Assembly: GCA_964541605.1 (NCBI GenBank) | Contig: CAZIQY010000133.1 | Coordinates: 1-5,812 of the forward strand | Origin: CAZIQY01 sp964541605 | Lineage (GTDB): Bacteria; Desulfobacterota; Syntrophia; Syntrophales; UBA2185 | Length of the DNA stretch: 5,812 bases | Direction: 5' to 3' | Part shown: positions 3,694-5,812 of the stretch, one piece after another | Layout of the letters: each line of letters starts with the position of its first letter | Position numbering within the stretch: the first letter of the stretch is position 1 | Made by a program: the position numbers and the translations under genes | The notes under the pieces: model-generated | Seen by the model: the letters and a program-made list of their open reading frames with translations, nothing else | Databases searched by the model: none | What the model was told of the DNA's origin: nothing

Positions 3694-4917
3694 TTATGTC
3701 GTGACCCACATTTTTTTTGACTTATCCCAAATGATTTCATTCGCTTTCTGAAGATTTTTAAGAGCGCTATCATAAACCCACAATCCAGTCCGGTTAGCAT
3801 GAACCGCTCGCCGCAAATCCCGGTCATTTTTCCCACCTTCTCCAATGCTCCGTCTGATTCGCTCCTCTACTTTCGCCATATTAGAATCGGCATCAATGGG
3901 GTCATGCAGCCGTCTGACGCGATACTGCCAATCGCAAAGAGTGATGACTTTGACGATAATTTCTTCATCAATGAATTTTTTTAGGTCATTTACAGCAAGA
4001 AGCATCATGAGACGCATTGCGTAAGCATCAAGCCTTTTAGTGTGCACACTCTGAGGAAGGGCCAAATACCAATCAGTGTAAAGGCTTCGTGCCTCATCAC
4101 TGATCCCAAGTTCAAGTCTTTGACCTACATGGGTAAGAACTTCTCCAAGCCGATTCATTAGCCATCGACGATCAGGAGAACTGATCCGTTCGGGGAATGC
4201 GTTCTTGCGTTGACCGGACCCGGCAACCAGAAATAACCTATTTGTAAAGCCGATAGCAGTGAAACTATTGTCCCAGGTCCGTTCATAGGTGTCAGTTGTG
4301 CTTGCCGCTAAAATACTCAGATGGGCGTTTGGTAGGTTAATGGTGTGGGTTTTTGTGCAAGACTCGTAACGGGTTGTTTCAAAAAGGGATGTTGTGCAGG
4401 GCAACAGAACTGAACCGTCAATCTTGCTTTTGGAAACGAAGCTTTTGAACTCATCGAATACGATCAGAACATTCGCCGATTTCTCCAACACTCTTTGCAA
4501 TCCTTCTGCCGATCCGAGGCCATAACAGACGGGAAAGTCGGGCACCGCTTCCCGGAAGAAATCAACCGTCTTTGAGATTGCTGTTGATTTCCGATCATCG
4601 GCGCTTTCCCCCAGTATGAGTGTGTAGAGGCGAGGCTCCACAGGCAATTCCGATTTCAATATCAGGCGTCCTGCTAAAATGTTTCCGAGACAAGTCAGGA
4701 AGGCCATGAAGAAAAACTGTTTTGGCGGTTCAAGATGCTCACCGTAAACCGTAGCAAAGTCGCCTGCCGCGCCGGTTATAATGGAAGGGAAGGTTAGGGT
4801 GTCAGTATTCGGGGTGTCAGGTTTTGATGATGCCTCGTGAGTTGTTTCTTTTTCGAACATGAAAGGCTTCAAGTGGTCGGCACAGAGTTCAAGCTCTTTG
4901 GCTAAGTCAAATGACAT
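3694..4917 (-). CDS. DUF3987-like P-loop ATPase, probable replication helicase/initiator
   Basis: A 407-residue protein with a P-loop ATPase core like DUF3987 proteins of phages and elements. The Walker A position is TLILGESADDRKSTAI (residues 99-114), with R109 in place of the usual glycine before K110-S111-T112. Walker B is VLIVFDEF (150-157), a sensor-like strand is SILAASTTDT (201-210), and GFTNRLFLVAG (223-233) has a possible arginine finger. The last 60 residues (VEERIRRSIGEGG, then NDRDLRRAV, then ALKNLQKANEI) resemble a winged helix, suited to DNA recognition. ATG 4917 is chosen because AAAGAGG lies 8 bases before it; an upstream in-frame ATG at 4977 would sit well inside the primase gene. 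The overlap with the primase gene is 11 bases. The octamer array starts 3 bases after the stop, suggesting it is the target. Confidence 0.8.
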   Translation of the reverse strand: MSFDLAKELELCADHLKPFMFEKETTHEASSKPDTPNTDTLTFPSIITGAAGDFATVYGEHLEPPKQFFFMAFLTCLGNILAGRLILKSELPVEPRLYTLILGESADDRKSTAISKTVDFFREAVPDFPVCYGLGSAEGLQRVLEKSANVLIVFDEFKSFVSKSKIDGSVLLPCTTSLFETTRYESCTKTHTINLPNAHLSILAASTTDTYERTWDNSFTAIGFTNRLFLVAGSGQRKNAFPERISSPDRRWLMNRLGEVLTHVGQRLELGISDEARSLYTDWYLALPQSVHTKRLDAYAMRLMMLLAVNDLKKFIDEEIIVKVITLCDWQYRVRRLHDPIDADSNMAKVEERIRRSIGEGGKNDRDLRRAVHANRTGLWVYDSALKNLQKANEIIWDKSKKMWVTT

Positions 4918-5470
4918 GATTAACCTCTTTGAAAAGTTTAAGACGGTCTGCATCTGATCCTGATTGCAGAATATCAAGACGCCACTCGATAAGGTGAAGC
5001 TCGCTCATGTATCGGGCATATTCCCAGGCTAAAGATTCTTTCAGGTTGGGATTTTTCTTCACCGCAAAATGTAATTGATGACGGTAAATCGATTTATCGG
5101 CAAGCTCAAAATAGTAGGACCGGCACCAGAGATTAAAAGCCTTCAGCAGTTCTTGTTTTCTGGCAATTTGCGGGTTCGGTTTGTGCAGCATTCCTGGTCG
5201 AACACCCAGATGAACACAGGCATCTTTGAAGGATATGCCGTGCAACTCCATGACTAGGGAAAAGACATCGCCGTATTTTCCACAGCCGTAGCATCGAAAA
5301 GTCTGTTTTTTAGGATTGATTTGAAAAGATGGGTTTTTGTCTTCGTGGAAGGGACAGCATGCCCACAGGGTGTGGCCTCGCTGCTTCAGAGCGATCCCTT
5401 CACGGTCTGCTACCTGTACAATGTCAGGCTTTTCCCAATCACGATTACCGGGAAGGGCGCTATCTTGCAA
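4907..5470 (-). CDS. Stand-alone CHC2 zinc-finger primase-like protein, no TOPRIM domain
   Basis: A 187-residue protein whose residues 14-90 form a DnaG-type CHC2 zinc domain. DIVQVADREGIAL leads in, then C39-P-F-H42, the DKNPSFQINPKKQTFRC strand-turn, C60-Y-G-C63 and GDVFSLVMELHGISFKDACV. These residues bind zinc and template DNA in bacterial primases. The catalytic TOPRIM part is missing: residues 95-187 look helical (LLKAFNLWCRSYYFELADK, LAWEYARYMSELHLIEWRLD) without the acidic motif. It may recruit or load a partner rather than make primers itself. The start is read as TTG 5470 behind AGGGGGG; no ATG or GTG suits the domain. It overlaps the preceding gene and the ATPase gene by 11 bases each, so all three are probably translated in step. 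Confidence 0.88.
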   Translation of the reverse strand: MQDSALPGNRDWEKPDIVQVADREGIALKQRGHTLWACCPFHEDKNPSFQINPKKQTFRCYGCGKYGDVFSLVMELHGISFKDACVHLGVRPGMLHKPNPQIARKQELLKAFNLWCRSYYFELADKSIYRHQLHFAVKKNPNLKESLAWEYARYMSELHLIEWRLDILQSGSDADRLKLFKEVNHVI

Positions 5471-5720
5471 AGTTTCCCCCCTGCCGCACGTTGTGGATTG
5501 CCGATCTCACGCTTTTGAGATTCTTGCAGTAATCCAAAATCGGGACAGGGACGTTTTTGTAAAACAAGCCTATGGAATCGCGTATGTCCTCATCGAAGGC
5601 AAACACGACCCGGTGATCTTGTTCCCGTATCATGGGGCGGGGGGTTAGGTTTTGGGTAAGCTGGATAAAGGCGACTAAATCAGGCGATTCCAATACTGCA
5701 ACTTTTTTCTTCTCTTTCAA
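5460..5720 (-). CDS. Small DUF5659-like protein upstream of the primase
   Basis: An 86-residue protein (KEKKKVAVLESPDLVAFI, then VVFAFDEDIRDSIGLFYKN, then VPVPILDYCKNLKSVRSAIH). The middle and end resemble DUF5659, a short alpha/beta unit with a V.F.F strand, then ...FY.N..V....Y...L and a final basic helix. The function is unknown, though such proteins are found beside element primase genes. A TTG start at 5720 is supported by AAGGAGGAGAAAGGAA just before it. The frame has no stop up to the window edge, so a longer protein entering from the right cannot be fully excluded. The TAG at 5462-5460 overlaps the primase gene by 11 bases. Family assignment is from memory of the pattern and is moderate. 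Confidence 0.7.
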   Translation of the reverse strand: MKEKKKVAVLESPDLVAFIQLTQNLTPRPMIREQDHRVVFAFDEDIRDSIGLFYKNVPVPILDYCKNLKSVRSAIHNVRQGGNFAR

Positions 5721-5812
5721 TTCCTTTCTCCTCCTTGGGTGGAGGCCGTTAATTCTCCTGGAGTTTCCTGAGTTTTCGACAGCACTATTGCTTTTATCGG
5801 CATTTCCGCCCT
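5717..5812 (-). CDS. C-terminal end of an upstream gene, cut by the window edge
   Basis: A frame open to the right edge ends in TGA (5719-5717), overlapping the TTG start of the next gene as TTGA. The visible tail reads EMPIKAIVLSKTQETPGELT, then ASTQGGERN. The last codons contain the ribosome binding site of the next gene, a common sign of an operon. An ATG at 5803 preceded by AGGGCGGAA would allow a complete 28-residue peptide instead. No family is recognisable from so little, and coding status rests on the overlap alone. Confidence 0.4.
   Translation of the reverse strand, partial: RAEMPIKAIVLSKTQETPGELTASTQGGERN

Overview
The window reads as one piece of an integrated mobile element. Every credible gene lies on the minus strand, so transcription runs from high to low coordinates. 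The genes are packed tightly, many overlapping by a few bases, and the last is a tyrosine recombinase that finishes 3 bases from the left edge. The host cannot be fixed from the sequence. Moderate GC, strong GGAGG ribosome binding sites and the flavour of the small proteins (a CxxC...CPL...MPY zinc protein, a DUF5659-like protein, a CHC2 mini-primase and a DUF3987-like ATPase) suggest a Gram-negative anaerobe of the Desulfobacterota/Deltaproteobacteria type. That is a low-confidence inference. No tRNA, attachment core, capsid, portal, large terminase or conjugation gene is visible.

Layout in transcription order. (1) 5812-3694 is a replication module: the tail of an upstream frame, a small DUF5659-like protein, a stand-alone CHC2 zinc-finger primase-like protein without TOPRIM, and a DUF3987-like ATPase with a probable C-terminal winged helix. 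These genes are coupled by short overlaps. (2) 3691-3478 is a non-coding array of eight TGTCACCA octamers placed in exact two-fold symmetry around an AT-rich core; it is the best candidate for the element's replication origin. (3) 3452-1964 holds small accessory genes: a four-cysteine zinc protein, a 124-residue helix-turn-helix protein, a short helical protein, and a second helix-turn-helix protein of small-terminase type that appears split in two by a frame change. (4) About 1967-1637 is a poorly coding stretch with three competing frames and an 8-bp inverted repeat. (5) 1634-3 is the recombination module: an excisionase-like protein, an XRE repressor-like protein and the integrase. Pairs of tandem TTGTGCCC repeats bracket this module.

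Taken together, the ATPase and mini-primase would act at the symmetric octamer array to replicate the excised element. Integrase and excisionase would move it, and the XRE protein would control the switch. A primase/ATPase pair, an iteron-like origin just downstream of it, two small-terminase-like helix-turn-helix proteins and an int/xis/repressor block resemble the plan of phage satellites (P4-like or PICI-like). A small integrative element or a phage early region is equally allowed by what is visible. The symmetric array is the strongest new observation.
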